Assembly (NCBI GenBank): GCA_003223135.1
Contig: QHXX01000043.1
Span: 1 to 58,231, forward strand
Length of the DNA: 58,231 nucleotides
Source: Acidobacteriota bacterium
Lineage (GTDB): Bacteria > Acidobacteriota > Polarisedimenticolia > Gp22-AA2
Direction of reading: 5' to 3'
Shown here: in pieces, positions 50,122 to 58,231 of the stretch
Position numbering within the stretch: position 1 is the first letter of the stretch
How the letters are laid out: every line of letters begins with the position of its first letter
Program-made: the position numbers and the translations under genes
The notes under the pieces: generated by a model
What the model saw: only the letters and a program-made list of their open reading frames with translations
Database searches by the model: none
Told to the model about the DNA's origin: nothing

Positions 50122-51149
50122 CGCTTCCCTCCCAGCGCCTGCAGGGTCTCCTCGTCCGCCTCCGAGACGCCGATCGAGTTCTTGCCCGACAGCTTGACCT
50201 TCTGCATCGCCTTGTCGGCGCACTTGATCAGCCCGAGGCTGGTGCGCGCGTGGTCCGGATACGAGGCCACGCCGAATGAGGCCGTGAGGGTCATGCCGGG
50301 CGTATCGTCCACCAGGAAGGAGCGGCTCTCGAGCGAGACGCGGAGCCGCTCGGACAACTCGCACGCCCCTCTCAGCTCGGTCTCCGGCAGCACGACGCAG
50401 AACTCGTCCCCTCCGTAGCGGAACAGCTTGTCGCTGCCCCGGATCTCGCTCACCAGCCGGCGCGACACCTCGCGGATCGCCTTGCTCCCCATGGCGTGGC
50501 CGTAGCGGTTGTTGATCTCCTTCAGGTTGTCCATGTCGAGGAAGATCAGCGACAGGGAGGTGCGGTAGCGGTGGGCCCGGTAGACCTCCTCGCTCAGGAA
50601 ACGATCGAAGTAGCGACGGTTGTACGAATCGGTCTGGTCATCCTTGATGATGAGCTCACGGTAGCGCTCGACCAGGAGGGCGTTCAGGAGCGCCGGGACC
50701 AGCTCCGGGACCAGGCGCCCGATCCGATCCTGATCGGCGGGCAGCAGACCCTCCCGTTGCCGCGCCAGGAGCAGCATTCCCAATAGCGTCCCGGCGCCGG
50801 GAAGCGGCACGGCCAGCACCTGCTCGATGGCGATCCGCCGCAGCGCCTCCGGGGCGGAGGTCAGAGTCGGAGTGAACGAAGCCGACGACCCGCCCGGACC
50901 ACGGAGCTCGACCAGATCGAGCGTGAGGAGCCCCTTGCGGCGTGGATCCTCGGGCGGGATGTGGGACGCCTTCAGATGGAAAGTGTCCTGCTCACCGTCG
51001 TAGAGATACAGGAAGCAGGCGGTCGCCCGCCCGAGGTCCATGCTGACGCGGACCAGCGCATCGGCGACCGCCTGTAGGTCTAATTGGCGCGACACGCCGA
51101 GGGCGGCGCGGGCGATTGTGAGATCCTCGGCCAGCCTGTCGGTGCTCAC
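50118..51149 (-). CDS. GAF-like/GGDEF diguanylate cyclase
   Basis: 343 residues. The first 165 form a GAF-like sensor (ALGVSRQLDLQAVADALVRVSMDLG, FLYLYDGEQDTFHL). The GGDEF domain follows with DSYNRRYFDRFLSEEV, LIFLDMDNLKEINNRYGH (metal Asp) and the active site RYGGDEF. An RGSD five residues before GGDEF is a canonical inhibitory I-site. There is no membrane segment. It makes c-di-GMP from two GTP. It lies 31 bases after the slipin gene and overlaps the SPOR gene. Confidence 0.92.
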   Translation of the reverse strand: MSTDRLAEDLTIARAALGVSRQLDLQAVADALVRVSMDLGRATACFLYLYDGEQDTFHLKASHIPPEDPRRKGLLTLDLVELRGPGGSSASFTPTLTSAPEALRRIAIEQVLAVPLPGAGTLLGMLLLARQREGLLPADQDRIGRLVPELVPALLNALLVERYRELIIKDDQTDSYNRRYFDRFLSEEVYRAHRYRTSLSLIFLDMDNLKEINNRYGHAMGSKAIREVSRRLVSEIRGSDKLFRYGGDEFCVVLPETELRGACELSERLRVSLESRSFLVDDTPGMTLTASFGVASYPDHARTSLGLIKCADKAMQKVKLSGKNSIGVSEADEETLQALGGKR

Positions 51150-51180
51150 GGGGTCGCTCCCCGCGTTGTCGTGGAGCGCC

Positions 51181-51942
51181 TCACACGATCTTCTTCTTCA
51201 GCGCGTCCAGGAAATCGATCGGGACCGGAAAGATGATCGTCGAGTTCTTCTCGGCGGCGATCTCGGTCAACGTCTGCAGATAACGCAGCTGCAGCGTCGT
51301 GGGGTTGGCGGAGATCACCTCCGCCGCCTTGGCGAGCTGCGCCGACGCCTGGAACTCGCCCTCGGCGTGGATGATCTTGGCGCGCTTCTCGCGCTCGGCC
51401 TCGGCCTGCTTCGCGATGGCGCGCTGCATCTCGGCCGGCAGATCGACGTGCTTCACCTCGACCATCGAGACCTTGACGCCCCAGGGATCGGTGTGCCGGT
51501 CGAGGATCTGTTGCAGCTCTGCGTTCAGCCTCTCCCTCTTGCTCAGCAAGTCGTCCAGCTCCACCTGCCCCAGGACGGCGCGCAGCGTCGTCTGCGCCAG
51601 CTGCGAGGTCGCATAGTGATACTGCTCGACTTCGACCACCGCCCTCTTCGAGTCGATCACGCGGTAGTAGACGACCGCGTTGACCTTCACCGAGACGTTG
51701 TCGCGCGTGATCACGTCCTGCGGCGGCACGTCGTGCACGACGGTGCGCAGGGACACGCGCACCATCCGGTCGATCGGGAAGAACACGAAGGCGATGCCGG
51801 GACCCTTGGCCCTGTCCAGCAGGCGACCCAGCCGGAACACGACCGCGCGCTCGTATTCGTTCATGATCTTGATGCTCGAGAACAGCCAGAAGGCGACGAT
51901 GACGACCACCAGGACCGTCCCCATCCCCACCCCACCGTTCAT
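51181..51942 (-). CDS. Slipin/stomatin-like SPFH-domain membrane protein
   Basis: 253 residues: one N-terminal span ([12 protein letters not shown]), then an SPFH domain ([16 protein letters not shown]-type start, [46 protein letters not shown]), then a charged helical part ([20 protein letters not shown]). It forms oligomers in the membrane and pairs with NfeD, its upstream neighbour (28 bases), a widespread bacterial gene pair. Confidence 0.92.
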   Translation of the reverse strand: MNGGVGMGTVLVVVIVAFWLFSSIKIMNEYERAVVFRLGRLLDRAKGPGIAFVFFPIDRMVRVSLRTVVHDVPPQDVITRDNVSVKVNAVVYYRVIDSKRAVVEVEQYHYATSQLAQTTLRAVLGQVELDDLLSKRERLNAELQQILDRHTDPWGVKVSMVEVKHVDLPAEMQRAIAKQAEAEREKRAKIIHAEGEFQASAQLAKAAEVISANPTTLQLRYLQTLTEIAAEKNSTIIFPVPIDFLDALKKKIV

Positions 51943-51970
51943 GAAACCTCCTTCGCGGATCGCCGCGGCG

Positions 51971-53305
51971 TCAGGGACTCTCCTCCACGTCCAGCACCAG
52001 ATCGTCCACGCGGATGACGCGAACCTTCGCGCCCTGCTTGATCGGGCGCGCCGCCCGGGCGTTCCAGTACTCTCCGTGCACGAAGACTCGACCCTCGGGA
52101 TCGAGGTCGGTCAGGGCCGTGCCACGCTCGCCCTGCAGGCCGGCCGAGCCCGTCGTCGGCTTGTGCCGCGAGGCCCGCACGACCAGGGTCGTCAAGGACG
52201 CCATGATGACGGCGGCCGACCCGGCGATCGAGAGGATCGTCCAGCGCGCCGCCCCCAGGGCGGGCATGCCGGGCTCGCTCTTGAAAAGCATCAGCGCCCC
52301 GAGAACCAGGCAGGCCACCCCGCCCGCGGTCAGGGTGCCATAACTCGGCACTTTCAGTTCCATCAAAAACAGGACGATACCGGTCACGACCAGGCCGACC
52401 CCCACCCAATTCATGGGCAGGATCTGCGAAGAGAGGGCGAACAGAAGAAGACAGATCGCGCCGATCACCCCGGGGGCGATCAGCCCGGGGTGCGTGAACT
52501 CGACGTAGAGGCCGATGATCCCTCCGAACAAAAGGAAAATCGCCAGGGTCGGGTCGGCGAGGACGGAAAGCACCCGGTCGCGCGTCGACATGTCGAGCGA
52601 CACGATGCGCACCTTCGAAAGGTGCAGCGTCTCTGTCGTGCCGTCGAAGCGGCGAATCGTCCTGCCGTCGAGAATGGAGAGAATCTCGTTCTCGTCGTGG
52701 CACACGTAATCGATGAGACGGAGCTTGAGCGCCTCGCGCTCGGTGAAGGAGCTGCTCTTGCGCACGATCTGCTCCGCGATTTTTTCGTTGCGGCCGCGGT
52801 TGCTGGCGAGGCTCCGGGCGTAGGCGGCGAGGTCGTTCTCGACCTTGTCCATGATGGGAGAGTCCTTCGGGATCTCACCGCCGGTCGGGATCGTCGGGAT
52901 CAGGACCGGGTGGGCGGCGCCAATACGCGTGCCCGGGGCCATGACCGCCACGTCCGCGGCAACGGTCAGGAAGAATCCGCCCGACGCGGCCTTGCTGCCG
53001 TTGACGAACACGACGATCGGCACCCGCGAGGAGGTGATGTCCTTGACCATCTCCTCCACCGAGGAGACCAGCCCGCCGGGCGTGTCGAGCTTGAGGATCA
53101 GGAGCCGGGCGCGCGCCTCGTTGGCTTTCTGGATCGCCTCCTTCAGGTAGCGCGCGGTGACCGGGTGCAGGGCGTCGTTCAGAGTGACCGAATAGACCAG
53201 CCCTTCCGACGACTCGGTCGCGGGCGGATCCGACGCCGCTACGACCCCGGCGACGCCGAGGGCCAAGAGCGCGAGCGGCAGTCGTAAACGACCCGGGCTG
53301 CTCAT
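51971..53305 (-). CDS. NfeD-family membrane serine protease (long form)
   Basis: 444 residues: signal peptide ([17 protein letters not shown]), then a ClpP/SppA-like periplasmic protease domain at about 35-240. That domain holds [10 protein letters not shown] and [31 protein letters not shown], with the nucleophilic Ser in AASGG. Four to five membrane spans follow (about 250-370), then a C-terminal OB domain ([38 protein letters not shown]). In relatives it cleaves the C-terminus of the partner stomatin. It overlaps the aminotransferase stop region by ATGA. Confidence 0.93.
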   Translation of the reverse strand: MSSPGRLRLPLALLALGVAGVVAASDPPATESSEGLVYSVTLNDALHPVTARYLKEAIQKANEARARLLILKLDTPGGLVSSVEEMVKDITSSRVPIVVFVNGSKAASGGFFLTVAADVAVMAPGTRIGAAHPVLIPTIPTGGEIPKDSPIMDKVENDLAAYARSLASNRGRNEKIAEQIVRKSSSFTEREALKLRLIDYVCHDENEILSILDGRTIRRFDGTTETLHLSKVRIVSLDMSTRDRVLSVLADPTLAIFLLFGGIIGLYVEFTHPGLIAPGVIGAICLLLFALSSQILPMNWVGVGLVVTGIVLFLMELKVPSYGTLTAGGVACLVLGALMLFKSEPGMPALGAARWTILSIAGSAAVIMASLTTLVVRASRHKPTTGSAGLQGERGTALTDLDPEGRVFVHGEYWNARAARPIKQGAKVRVIRVDDLVLDVEESP

Positions 53306-54495
53306 GCGTCCCGCCTGCCGAGAAGCCGGAGCAGGCGGCCCGCACCTTCACGGATCCGATCGAGCGCCAGCGCGTAGGAGAGCCGCACGTAGCCGGGGGC
53401 GCCGAAGGCTTCACCCGGCACCGTGGCAACGCCGATTTCGGTCATCAGGCGGCGGGCGAACTCGATCGAGGTGGCGCAGCCGAGCGCCGTCATGGCCCCC
53501 TTGACGTTGGGGAACACGTAGAAGCTTCCCGGCGGGAGCGTGCAGGCGATACCGCGGATGCCATTGAGCGAGCGGACCAGATCGTCCCGGCGCCTGCGGT
53601 ACTCCTCGCGCATGGAGGCGACCGAATCCTGCGGACCGTTGAGGGCCTCGACCGCGGCCGCTTGCGAGATGGACGACGTGTGGGTCGCGTCGTGCGACTG
53701 CACCTTGCGCAGGGCGTCGATGAGCGACCGCGGTCCGAGGGCGTAGCCGACCCGCCAGCCCGTCATGGCGTAAGTCTTGGAGAGCGAGTTCACCAGCACG
53801 AGCCTGTCGCGCAAGCGGGCGTGCTCAGACGCGAGGGAGGCGAAGGTCCCGGGGCCGTAGTGGAAGGTGTCGTAGGTCTCGTCCGAAATCAGCCAGGCGC
53901 CGGTGCGCGCGGCGAACGCCGCGAGCCGCTCCACCTCGTCCGGGGGGATCACCGCCCCCGACGGGTTGCACGGCGAGTTCACGATGACCGCCTTGAGGTC
54001 CCGATGCGCCTCCAGATCGCGGGCCCGCGACACGAACCCGTCCGCCTCGCGCGCCTCGATGATCACCGGTGCGGCGCCGCACAACTTCACCTGCTCCGGG
54101 AACGACACCCAGTAGGGCGCGTAGATCGCCACACGGTCGCCCGCCTCGAACAGCGACAGGGCCACGAGGAACAGGACGTTCTTCCCGCCGCAGCCGGTGA
54201 TGACCTCGTCCGGGCCCCAGCCGGCGCCGTGTCTCTCCTTGTAGCGTGCCGCGATCGCCCGGCGCAGGTCGAGGAGGCCGCCGGTGTCGGTGTAGTGTGT
54301 CAGGTTGTTCCGGAGCGCCTCCACCGCCGCGCGCTTGATGTTCTCCGGCGTATCGAAGTCGGGCTCCCCCGCCCCGAAGTCGACGACGTCCACGCCCCTC
54401 TCCTTCAGGGCCTTGGACTCCATCATCACGGCCAGGGTCGGCGACAGGCTCACCGCCGACAGCCGCTGCGCCAGGCGCATGTCCCTGGATGTCAT
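53302..54495 (-). CDS. Class I pyridoxal-phosphate aminotransferase (aspartate type)
   Basis: 397 residues of aspartate aminotransferase subgroup I-gamma or similar. DFGAGEPDFDTPENIKRAA, NSPCNPSGAVIPPDE, SDETYDTFHYG and NSLSKTYAMTGWRVGYA (PLP Lys) are intact, as is the substrate Arg near YVRLSYA. An in-frame ATG five codons on (MRLAQRLSAV) may be the real start. It is downstream of coaD by 58 bases and joined to nfeD by ATGA. Confidence 0.9.
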   Translation of the reverse strand: MTSRDMRLAQRLSAVSLSPTLAVMMESKALKERGVDVVDFGAGEPDFDTPENIKRAAVEALRNNLTHYTDTGGLLDLRRAIAARYKERHGAGWGPDEVITGCGGKNVLFLVALSLFEAGDRVAIYAPYWVSFPEQVKLCGAAPVIIEAREADGFVSRARDLEAHRDLKAVIVNSPCNPSGAVIPPDEVERLAAFAARTGAWLISDETYDTFHYGPGTFASLASEHARLRDRLVLVNSLSKTYAMTGWRVGYALGPRSLIDALRKVQSHDATHTSSISQAAAVEALNGPQDSVASMREEYRRRRDDLVRSLNGIRGIACTLPPGSFYVFPNVKGAMTALGCATSIEFARRLMTEIGVATVPGEAFGAPGYVRLSYALALDRIREGAGRLLRLLGRRDA

Positions 54496-54553
54496 GCCTC
54501 GTCTCCACAGGCGCTGCGGTGCGCGTCCGGTGCTCGGATCGAGCGCGGCACCG

Positions 54554-54895
54554 TCAGGTCCGCGCGACCGCCGCGAAGCGTCTCTTGAGTCGTGATACTA
54601 CGTCGGGGGGCACGAGCCCGGACACGTCGCCTCCCAGGCGGGCCACTTCCTTCACCAACCGGCTGCTGACGTACGAGTAAGCCTCGGACGGCATCATGAA
54701 GACCGTCTGGATGCCGGGCTCCAGCCTCTGGTTCATCAGGGTCATCTGGAACTCGTACTCGAAATCTGAAAGCGCCCGGAGCCCCCGCACGATCACCTGC
54801 GCGCCGCGGGCGCGGGCGAAATCCACCAGGAGACCGTCGAACGACTCGACCGAGACGCTCGACCAGCGGCTCACCGCGGCCTTCAGGATCTCCAC
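54554..54895 (-). CDS. coaD: Phosphopantetheine adenylyltransferase, lacking its N-terminal part
   Basis: 113 residues from GTG 54895, matching only the C-terminal two-thirds of CoaD: FDGLLVDFARARGAQVIVRGLRALSDFEYEFQMTLMN and SYVSSRLVKEVARLGGDVSGLVPPDV. In frame just before the GTG, ANEADPLDERVEILK fits the family up to that point, then recN sequence begins. The first about 45 residues, including the GSFDPXTXGH nucleotide-binding motif, are absent. The recN stop still carries an ATGA start (ATG at 54921) with GGAGG upstream, which now opens a 12-codon dead frame; this may be the old coaD start. As it stands the enzyme should be inactive, though CoaD is essential for coenzyme A. Confidence 0.8.
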   Translation of the reverse strand: MEILKAAVSRWSSVSVESFDGLLVDFARARGAQVIVRGLRALSDFEYEFQMTLMNQRLEPGIQTVFMMPSEAYSYVSSRLVKEVARLGGDVSGLVPPDVVSRLKRRFAAVART

Positions 54896-54917
54896 GCGCT
54901 CGTCGAGCGGGTCAGCT

Positions 54918-56651
54918 TCATTCGCCCGCCTCCGGGCCGGCCGGCGGCCGCCCCCGCGCGCGCATTTCCGCGGCGTGCCGCAGGGCGGTCGCGGTCACCT
55001 TCTCGCCGGCCAGCATGCGCGCCAGCTCCTCCACTTTACCCCGATCGTCCAGCGGCGCGACCTCCACCTCCGTGCGGCCGCGGTCGGCGCGCTTCCGGAC
55101 CACGATGTGACGGTCGGCGTGCGAGGCGATCTGCGGCAGGTGGGTGACGCAGACGACCTGGTGGTGGCGGGCCAGCGCCCCCAGCTTCCGGCCGACCGCT
55201 TCGGCGACCGCACCGCCGATCCCGGCGTCCACCTCGTCGAACATCAGTGTCCGGGGCTCCGCGTCTTTTCTCAGCACCACCTCGAGCGCCAGCATGACGC
55301 GCGACAACTCGCCGCCGGAAGCGACGGACGCCAGCGGGGCCAGAGGCTCTCCCGGGTTCGCCGACAGGAGGAATTCCACCACGTCGTATCCCGCCGCGTC
55401 AACGACGACTTCCTCACCGTCCACCCACAGACCCGAGCCGGGAGACGGGCGCGTCCGGAAGTCCACGGCAAAGCGCGCACGCATCGCAAGGTCGTCGAGC
55501 TCTCTCTCCACCTCGCGCTCAAACGTCTGCGCCGCTTCGCGACGGGCACGCGCCAGCAAGGAGGCCAGGCGCAGCGCCTCGGACCGCAGCTCCTCGACGC
55601 GCCTCTCGAGAGTCTCGACGGTCTCCCCGCCGCCCACGAGCTGCTCGAGCTCGAGGACCGCCTCGTCGCGCAGGCGCAGGAGATCCTCCTCGCGGCCAGC
55701 CGGGGCGTACTTGCGCACAAGCGCCTCGAGGACCTGGATGCGGTCGTCGAGACCCTCCAGGCGGTGCGGCTCGAAGTTCAGACGCGACGGGTAGTCCCGG
55801 AGCGCAAACGCGATCTCCTGCAGGTCGGCCCGCGCCGACTCGGCCAGCTCCAGGTGCCCGTGCATGGAAGGATCGAAGCGCAGAAGGTCGCGCAGCGCGC
55901 GCAACGACTCCGACAGCCGCGACAGCGCCGCCCCCTCGCCCTCGTACAGCGCCTCGTAGGCGGCGCGCGCGTGACGCAGGATGATTTCGGCGTTGCGCAG
56001 GATCTCCCGCTCGGCGCGCAGCGACTCCCGCTCTCCGGGTCTCGGGGCCACCGTCACGATCTCGTCGATGAGGTAGCGTAGCGCGTCCGTCCGCTGCAAC
56101 AGCCGCTGCGCCCCTTCCCGCAGCGAAAGCAGGCGCGCCGTGGCCGCCGCGAGCTTCTGCGCGGCACCCGCCATATCGTCGAGCTCTCCGTCCAGTCCTG
56201 CGTGACGGTCGAGCAGATCCCGGTGGTTCAGCGCGTGCAGGAGGGTCTGTTGCTGGTGCTGGCCGTGCAGGTCCACCAGGATGGCGCCCAGCGCCCGCAG
56301 ATCCGACAGCGCCGCGAGCGAGCCGCCCAGGAAGGCGCGTCCCTTTCCCTGCGCCAGGATATCCCGCCGCGCCACGATCGTGCCGGCTTCGACAGGATAG
56401 CCGCGCTCCTCAAGGAACGCGCGCGCGGCGCGGTTCGAGGAGACATCGAGCTCCGCCTCGACCGAGGCGCGCTCGGCGCCCGCCCGAATCATCTCGGGGC
56501 CGCTCCTGCCGCCCAGGACGAGAGCCAGCGCGTCCACGAGGATCGACTTCCCGGCTCCCGTTTCCCCGGTCAGCAAGTTGAGTCCCGCCCCCAGGTCGAG
56601 CGTCAGGTCGCGAACGATTGCCAGATTGGTAATGTGCAGGCAGCGGAGCAT
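54918..56651 (-). CDS. recN: DNA repair protein RecN
   Basis: 577 residues, an SMC-like ATPase for double-strand break repair. MLRCLHITNLAIVRDLTLDLGAGLNLLTGETGAGKSILVDAL in outline holds Walker A. Long coiled coils follow (about 160-380), then ASGGELSRVMLALEVVL (ABC signature), TLMFDEVDAGIGG (Walker B) and CVTHLPQIASHAD. A 13-residue tail after the usual end is Pro/Gly-rich. It is first in its operon; no LexA-type box is visible in its promoter. Confidence 0.96.
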   Translation of the reverse strand: MLRCLHITNLAIVRDLTLDLGAGLNLLTGETGAGKSILVDALALVLGGRSGPEMIRAGAERASVEAELDVSSNRAARAFLEERGYPVEAGTIVARRDILAQGKGRAFLGGSLAALSDLRALGAILVDLHGQHQQQTLLHALNHRDLLDRHAGLDGELDDMAGAAQKLAAATARLLSLREGAQRLLQRTDALRYLIDEIVTVAPRPGERESLRAEREILRNAEIILRHARAAYEALYEGEGAALSRLSESLRALRDLLRFDPSMHGHLELAESARADLQEIAFALRDYPSRLNFEPHRLEGLDDRIQVLEALVRKYAPAGREEDLLRLRDEAVLELEQLVGGGETVETLERRVEELRSEALRLASLLARARREAAQTFEREVERELDDLAMRARFAVDFRTRPSPGSGLWVDGEEVVVDAAGYDVVEFLLSANPGEPLAPLASVASGGELSRVMLALEVVLRKDAEPRTLMFDEVDAGIGGAVAEAVGRKLGALARHHQVVCVTHLPQIASHADRHIVVRKRADRGRTEVEVAPLDDRGKVEELARMLAGEKVTATALRHAAEMRARGRPPAGPEAGE

Positions 56652-56702
56652 CGAACTCGTCGTGTGGAGGGTGCCGTTGCGCGCGGGTCCGATCGGTTGC
56701 GC

Positions 56703-56731
56703 ATGCTATCAGAGGGATCCGGGGTTGTCAA
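56703..56731 (-). promoter_or_regulatory. Sigma70-type promoter for recN
   Basis: Minus strand TTGACA (56731-56726), 17-base spacer, TAGCAT (56708-56703). Same boxes as the aldehyde dehydrogenase promoter. Its -35 box coincides with that of the divergent tolQ/exbB promoter. Confidence 0.6.
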
Positions 56732-56753
56732 GGATGGAACCGTGTGCTAACTT
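56725..56753 (+). promoter_or_regulatory. Sigma70-type promoter for the tolQ/exbB operon
   Basis: TTGTCA (56725-56730), 17-base spacer, TAACTT (56748-56753), about 50 bases before the ATG at 56805. Five of six and four of six consensus matches. It overlaps the recN -35 box almost fully. Confidence 0.5.
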
Positions 56754-56804
56754 GTGCCGCTCGAACCTGTTGCGCGATCGCGCGCCCTTCACGGGAGACT
56801 CCGG

Positions 56805-57590
56805 ATGCAGATGGCCCCGGGCGTCGTTCTGGCCGTGACTTCCCCCGGCTTCCAGGGGGACATCCTTCGGCTCATCGCCGACTCGGGAGCGGTCGTCAAG
56901 ATCGTCCTCCTGATCCTTCTGGGCTTCTCGATCCTGTCCTGGTCGGTGATCCTTGAGCGCTATCGGGCCCTGAAGCGGGCCGAAGCCGACACGATCCGCT
57001 TCCTGCGCGACCTACAGGCCGAGAAGCGGCTCGCCGATCTGCGCGAAAGGAGCGCCCGCTACGCCAGAAGCCCGCTGGTGTCGATCTTCAACGCCGGCTT
57101 CAGGGAGCTGGCGTCCGCCATCACCGATGTCGTGGGCAAGTTCCGCGGCAGCCCGGCGATTCCGGACGAGGCGCGTGACCGCGTGCTGGAACGGGTGCGC
57201 CGGCGCCTGGAGGAAGCGGCCGCCGCCGAGGCGGAGCGGCTCGACCAGAATTTCGGCATTCTGGCCACGACCGGTAGCGTCACGCCCTTCATCGGTTTGT
57301 TCGGGACGGTATGGGGGATCATGAATGCCTTCCAGGCCATCGGCATCAGCGGCTCGGCCAGCCTGGCGGCCGTCGCCCCCGGCATCTCGGAGGCGCTGGT
57401 CACAACCGCCGCCGGCCTGTTCGCCGCCATCCCGGCCGTCATCGGCTACAACCTGCTCCTGGCCCGGGCGCGGCGGCTCGGGGGGCGCATCGATCGCTTC
57501 GTCCTCGAGTTCGCCTCGATCGCCGAATCTCAGATCGAAACCCATCGGGCCGGCTCGGCCGCCGTTGAGGCCGGCAAGGTCCGGTTGTAG
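56805..57590 (+). CDS. MotA/TolQ/ExbB proton channel family protein
   Basis: 261 residues from ATG 56805 (GGGAG eight bases upstream; an earlier GTG lies in the -10 box). Span 1 is at about 29-48 ([21 protein letters not shown]). A long cytoplasmic part follows, then spans 2 and 3 with [23 protein letters not shown] and [21 protein letters not shown]. With the next gene it forms the proton-driven motor of the Tol-Pal or TonB system. Whether TolQ or ExbB cannot be decided here. Confidence 0.92.
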   Translation: MQMAPGVVLAVTSPGFQGDILRLIADSGAVVKIVLLILLGFSILSWSVILERYRALKRAEADTIRFLRDLQAEKRLADLRERSARYARSPLVSIFNAGFRELASAITDVVGKFRGSPAIPDEARDRVLERVRRRLEEAAAAEAERLDQNFGILATTGSVTPFIGLFGTVWGIMNAFQAIGISGSASLAAVAPGISEALVTTAAGLFAAIPAVIGYNLLLARARRLGGRIDRFVLEFASIAESQIETHRAGSAAVEAGKVRL

Positions 57591-57593
57591 GCG

Positions 57594-58036
<443 letters not shown>

Positions 58037-58040
<4 letters not shown>

Positions 58041-58231
58041 CGCGGCGCTTCGACCCGGGCGGGATCGGACATCCCGTGAACCCCTGGGGCAGGATGCTCC
58101 TCCTGTCGCTGGGTCTGCATACGCTTGGGCTCGCGCTGGCCGTCGGCCTCCCTCGCCTGGTGCCCCGCCCGGCGATGTCTCCCGTCTACGTGGTGGATCT
58201 CGTGACCCTCCCGGGCGGGCCCGCCAACGTC
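58037..58231 (+). CDS. TonB/TolA-like protein, partial, cut by window edge
   Basis: 65 residues from ATG 58037 to the window end, no stop. A short N-terminal tail, one membrane span (MLLLSLGLHTLGLALAVGL) and then SPVYVVDLVTLPGG, the start of a periplasmic part seen in TonB- or TolA-type proteins after ExbB/ExbD pairs. The ATGA overlap with the TolR/ExbD gene supports a three-gene motor operon. The diagnostic C-terminus is outside the window. Confidence 0.7.

Noticed and set aside
49576-50364. 262-codon version of the SPOR protein
   Set aside because: The first 80 codons are an out-of-frame reading of the GGDEF gene; the TTG at 50121 has an ideal ribosome-binding site.

Overview
The window is 58.2 kb of GC-rich, almost fully coding bacterial chromosome, with about 53 genes and no rRNA, tRNA, CRISPR array, prophage or insertion sequence that I can see. 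The cell is a Gram-negative-type (diderm) bacterium: it encodes apolipoprotein N-acyltransferase, a TolQ/ExbB-TolR/ExbD pair and a type IV pilus retraction ATPase. The composition, the long TPR proteins and the gene mix suggest a metagenome-type member of Acidobacteriota or a neighbouring phylum. That placement is inference; no marker here fixes it.

Layout. 1-3.1 kb: a truncated family-2 glycosyltransferase and a divergent PBP1A-type penicillin-binding protein whose start codons abut. 3.1-7.2 kb (minus): aldehyde dehydrogenase, alanine dehydrogenase and a GT39-like membrane glycosyltransferase. 7.4-8.2 kb: a small TPR gene and about 500 bases without a gene, carrying a long inverted repeat. 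8.2-22.5 kb (minus): TPR lipoprotein-like gene, ftsY, ribD, ribE, ribBA, ffh, rpsP, khpA, rimM, trmD, rplS, rnhB, a 1042-residue TPR protein, nicotinate phosphoribosyltransferase and a Nudix hydrolase. This is the classical SRP/ribosome-maturation cluster joined to riboflavin and NAD metabolism. 22.5-28.7 kb (minus): pgsA, DUF502, plsC, cinA, thpR, plsY, gpsA, cpsB, a phospholipid-synthesis run in which most genes overlap by ATGA. 28.9-34 kb: a phosphohexomutase (+), then a frameshifted PA14-GT39 glycosyltransferase, adenosine deaminase and a lytic transglycosylase (minus). 34-41 kb (minus): alaS, pilT, ilvE. 39.2-45.1 kb (minus): the heat-shock operon hrcA-grpE-dnaK-dnaJ-prmA, with a CIRCE operator next to a near-consensus sigma70-type promoter. 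45.1-56.7 kb (minus): recN, a 5'-truncated coaD, aspartate-type aminotransferase, NfeD, slipin, diguanylate cyclase, SPOR protein, degenerate GspE/PilB-like protein, lnt and prfB with its programmed frameshift. 56.8 kb to the end (plus): tolQ/exbB, tolR/exbD and the start of a TonB/TolA-like gene.

How the genes fit together. Most of the window is housekeeping in tightly coupled operons: protein targeting (Ffh, FtsY), ribosome maturation (RimM, TrmD, KhpA), chaperones, phospholipid synthesis from dihydroxyacetone phosphate to phosphatidylglycerophosphate, and envelope assembly. The best candidate for something undescribed is at 47.9-51.1 kb. A diguanylate cyclase with an intact GGDEF motif and I-site overlaps a membrane SPOR protein, followed at once by a protein with the N-terminal fold of c-di-GMP-binding MshEN/GspE_N domains. 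That protein's ATPase domain has lost every recognisable nucleotide-binding motif but kept the zinc cysteines. This reads as a self-contained c-di-GMP signalling cassette.

Three genes look damaged (aldehyde dehydrogenase with an internal gap, coaD without its 5' end, PA14-GT39 with a frameshift). These could be real or could be assembly errors, and read mapping would decide.
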